Part shown: piece by piece, positions 62,521 through 64,000 of the stretch
Position numbering within the stretch: the stretch's first letter is position 1
Layout of the letters: every line of letters begins with the position of its first letter
From: Eleginops maclovinus
Taxonomy: Eukaryota > Chordata > Actinopteri > Perciformes > Eleginopidae
NCBI RefSeq assembly: GCF_036324505.1
Contig: NC_086360.1
Span: 15,469,293-15,533,292 of the forward strand
Direction of reading: 5' to 3'
DNA: 64,000 bases
The notes under the pieces: generated by a model
Told to the model about the DNA's origin: nothing
Seen by the model: the letters and a program-made list of their open reading frames with translations, nothing else
The model's database searches: none
Position numbers and translations under genes: made by a program

Positions 62521-64000
62521 CAGTGATTCTTAAACTAGGGGTCGCGACCCCAAACGGGGTCGGCAAAAACTTCCGTGGGGTCGCAAAATTATTTGTTACT
62601 TCAGTCGGAAATTAGCTGTTATAACACCTGGTGAAACAACGAAAAATAAAATGTCAATACAATGAAAATCTGCCTTTTTCTCATTCCTACACGCTGTTAA
62701 GAGGGAGAGAGAGAGAGAAAAAAAAAAGTTGCCCAGCTTTAAATGGCGTTTCGAATCGTTTATTGGTCCTATGATAGAAACAATGTAACAATCTGCGCCC
62801 ACTGTTCAAACTCAATTTCTTCCCGGTTTTTTTACAATACGTCATAGTTAACTCGCCACGTTACTAGCCACGTTTGTGATACTAGCCACTTTTTTAGCCA
62901 CTAGCCTAGTTATAACTTTCATCAAAAATGGACAGGTGGCTGCTAAAAAACAATGATTTGAGCTCAGAAGTGCCATCTACCTCCAGTTGTGCACCTACTC
63001 CTCCGCGATCCTCAGATGGGACAAGTTTGGCCGGTGGTGAGAATAAAAAAGACCCACCAACGAGGCGTCGCCGATACCTGAAAGAATTTCTTAAATATGG
63101 ATTCACGTGCCAGGTAAAACATGAGCTCGACCACCCACAGTGTGTTATTTGCGGCGATGTTCTGGCACATGAAAGTTTAAAGCCCACAAAAATGAGACGA
63201 CATCTCGAAAGCCGACATCCAGATGATGCTCAGAAACCCATGACATTTTTTTTACGAAAAGAAGCTGCGCTGCATGGGCAAAAGACCGTTGTGCATAGCC
63301 AAGCTACTGTGCCCACCAAAGCCTTGGCAGCGTCATACAAAGTGGCCCACCTTGTAGCCAAAGCACAAAAGCCACACACAATTGCTGAAAGCCTCATCCT
63401 TCCTGCAGCAATTGCGATGACCACAGCAATGCATGGTGAAAAGATCGCAAGTGTGCTTAAACAGATTCCCCTCTCCAATGATACCATGTCCAAACGCATT
63501 AACGACATCGCTAATGATATGAAATGCCAGCTCATCGAGAGAGTGAAAAACAGCCGGTTTTCTTTGCAGTTAGACGAGTCTACTGACTTGACTAATGTAG
63601 CCCATTTAATGGTTTTCATTCGCTACAGTCATGACGGGAAACTGCATGAGGACATGCTGTGCTGCTCTCCGATGGAAGGAAGATGTACTGGTGGAGACAT
63701 TTTTAACTGTCTTAATGGTTGGATGGAGGAGACAGGCCTGGATTGGGATAAATGCATAAGCATATGCACTGACGGTGCCGGGGCTATGATGGGAAAACAC
63801 AAAGGGCTGAAAGCCAAGGTCCTTAGCGTTGCACCACATGTCAAGTTCACACACTGCATTATCCATAGGGAGGCCCTGGCATCCAAGACACTTGAACCCG
63901 AGCTTAACAATGTTCTTCAAACAGCAATCCAAATAGTGAATTCGATCAAATCGCGCCCTTTAAATTCACGACTCTTCGCCCTTCTCTGCCAGGAAATGGG
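62521..64000 (+). mobile_element. hAT (Charlie-like) DNA transposon, left end and body; right end outside window
   Basis: The left end reads CAGTGATTCTTAAACTAGGG followed by GTCGCGACCCC, the classic hAT/Charlie style of terminus (CAGTG.TTCT.AA). The eight bases before it, GTATAAGC at 62513-62520, would be the target duplication, but the matching copy lies outside the window. A 5' non-coding stretch of about 400 bp, including an (AG)n run at 62704-62718, precedes an open transposase frame. The flank to the left resembles an internal piece of the repeat at 51763-52884, so this is probably a nested insertion. Confidence 0.8.
62928..64000 (+). CDS. hAT transposase, ZBED5/SCAND3-like, N-terminal 357 codons, open to the window edge
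   Basis: The transposase would bind its element ends and cut and paste them by RNase-H-fold chemistry in the nucleus. From ATG at 62928 the frame stays open for 357 codons to the window end. A BED-type zinc finger is visible (C72, C75, H92, H97; spacing C-x2-C-x16-H-x4-H). It is followed by the conserved stretch ESLILPA. The catalytic-domain motif LQLDESTD supplies the first acidic residue (D216). CTDGAGAMMG supplies the second (D282). The hAT-typical CxxH motif is CIIHREAL (C310, H313). Family members are usually about 600 residues, so roughly the last 40 percent, including the final glutamate and dimerisation domain, is outside. All visible key residues are intact, unlike the broken relative at 9148-10683. 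Minus-strand open frames here are shadows. It could be a young transposon or a domesticated copy. Confidence 0.88.
   Translation, partial: MDRWLLKNNDLSSEVPSTSSCAPTPPRSSDGTSLAGGENKKDPPTRRRRYLKEFLKYGFTCQVKHELDHPQCVICGDVLAHESLKPTKMRRHLESRHPDDAQKPMTFFLRKEAALHGQKTVVHSQATVPTKALAASYKVAHLVAKAQKPHTIAESLILPAAIAMTTAMHGEKIASVLKQIPLSNDTMSKRINDIANDMKCQLIERVKNSRFSLQLDESTDLTNVAHLMVFIRYSHDGKLHEDMLCCSPMEGRCTGGDIFNCLNGWMEETGLDWDKCISICTDGAGAMMGKHKGLKAKVLSVAPHVKFTHCIIHREALASKTLEPELNNVLQTAIQIVNSIKSRPLNSRLFALLCQEM

Noticed and set aside
62906..63932. Minus-strand open frames of 93-129 codons at the right edge
   Set aside because: They are shadows of the plus-strand hAT transposase, which has domain motifs in order.

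Overview
The window looks like intronic DNA from a ray-finned (teleost) fish. The evidence is a vertebrate ionotropic delta glutamate receptor exon with canonical splice sites, many long (CA)n/(TG)n microsatellites, a teleost-style tRNA-derived SINE, L1/Tx1-like and Rex1/L2-like LINE fragments, and an unusual number of hAT-type DNA transposons and MITEs. There are no bacterial features: no operons, no CRISPR array, no ribosome binding sites. Most long open frames are translated microsatellites or chance frames.

The only host exon I can name with confidence is a 156-bp internal exon on the minus strand at 32270-32425. It encodes the start of the amino-terminal domain of a delta glutamate receptor and is closest to GRID2. 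If that is right, the window is two partial introns of one very long neuronal gene: 1-32269 is the downstream intron and 32426-64000 the upstream one. I found neither the signal-peptide exon nor the next coding exon.

The rest is mostly mobile DNA. Six hAT-like elements are placed by termini and, for five, by 8-bp target duplications: 5544-7228 (short P2X7-domain-like peptide), 8912-10837 (broken BED-finger transposase), 22531-23208 (array of GACTCGAGTC-like words), 41988-42515 (short MITE), 52991-53910 (perfect duplication, open TTF-type zinc-finger ORF) and 62521 to the window end (transposase open for 357 codons). Others are a piggyBac-like remnant (25205-25910), two MITEs with long inverted repeats (26036-26372, 38542-38859), a TIR family seen as a 449-bp and a 1122-bp copy (21461-21909, 51763-52884) with a related inverted piece at about 62340-62520, a SINE (19331-19572), and LINE remnants at about 11895, 28018, 37500, 45520 and 60440.

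The most intriguing unit is at about 46262-48640. It holds a small minus-strand gene reconstructed here with three exons, good splice sites and a poly(A) signal. Its 84-codon product resembles the CIDE-N/CAD ubiquitin-like fold. The gene lies between two clusters of one short motif (TAACACY/RGTGTTA), an arrangement reminiscent of subterminal repeats in DNA transposons. It is either a small nested gene or the cargo of an element I cannot name.
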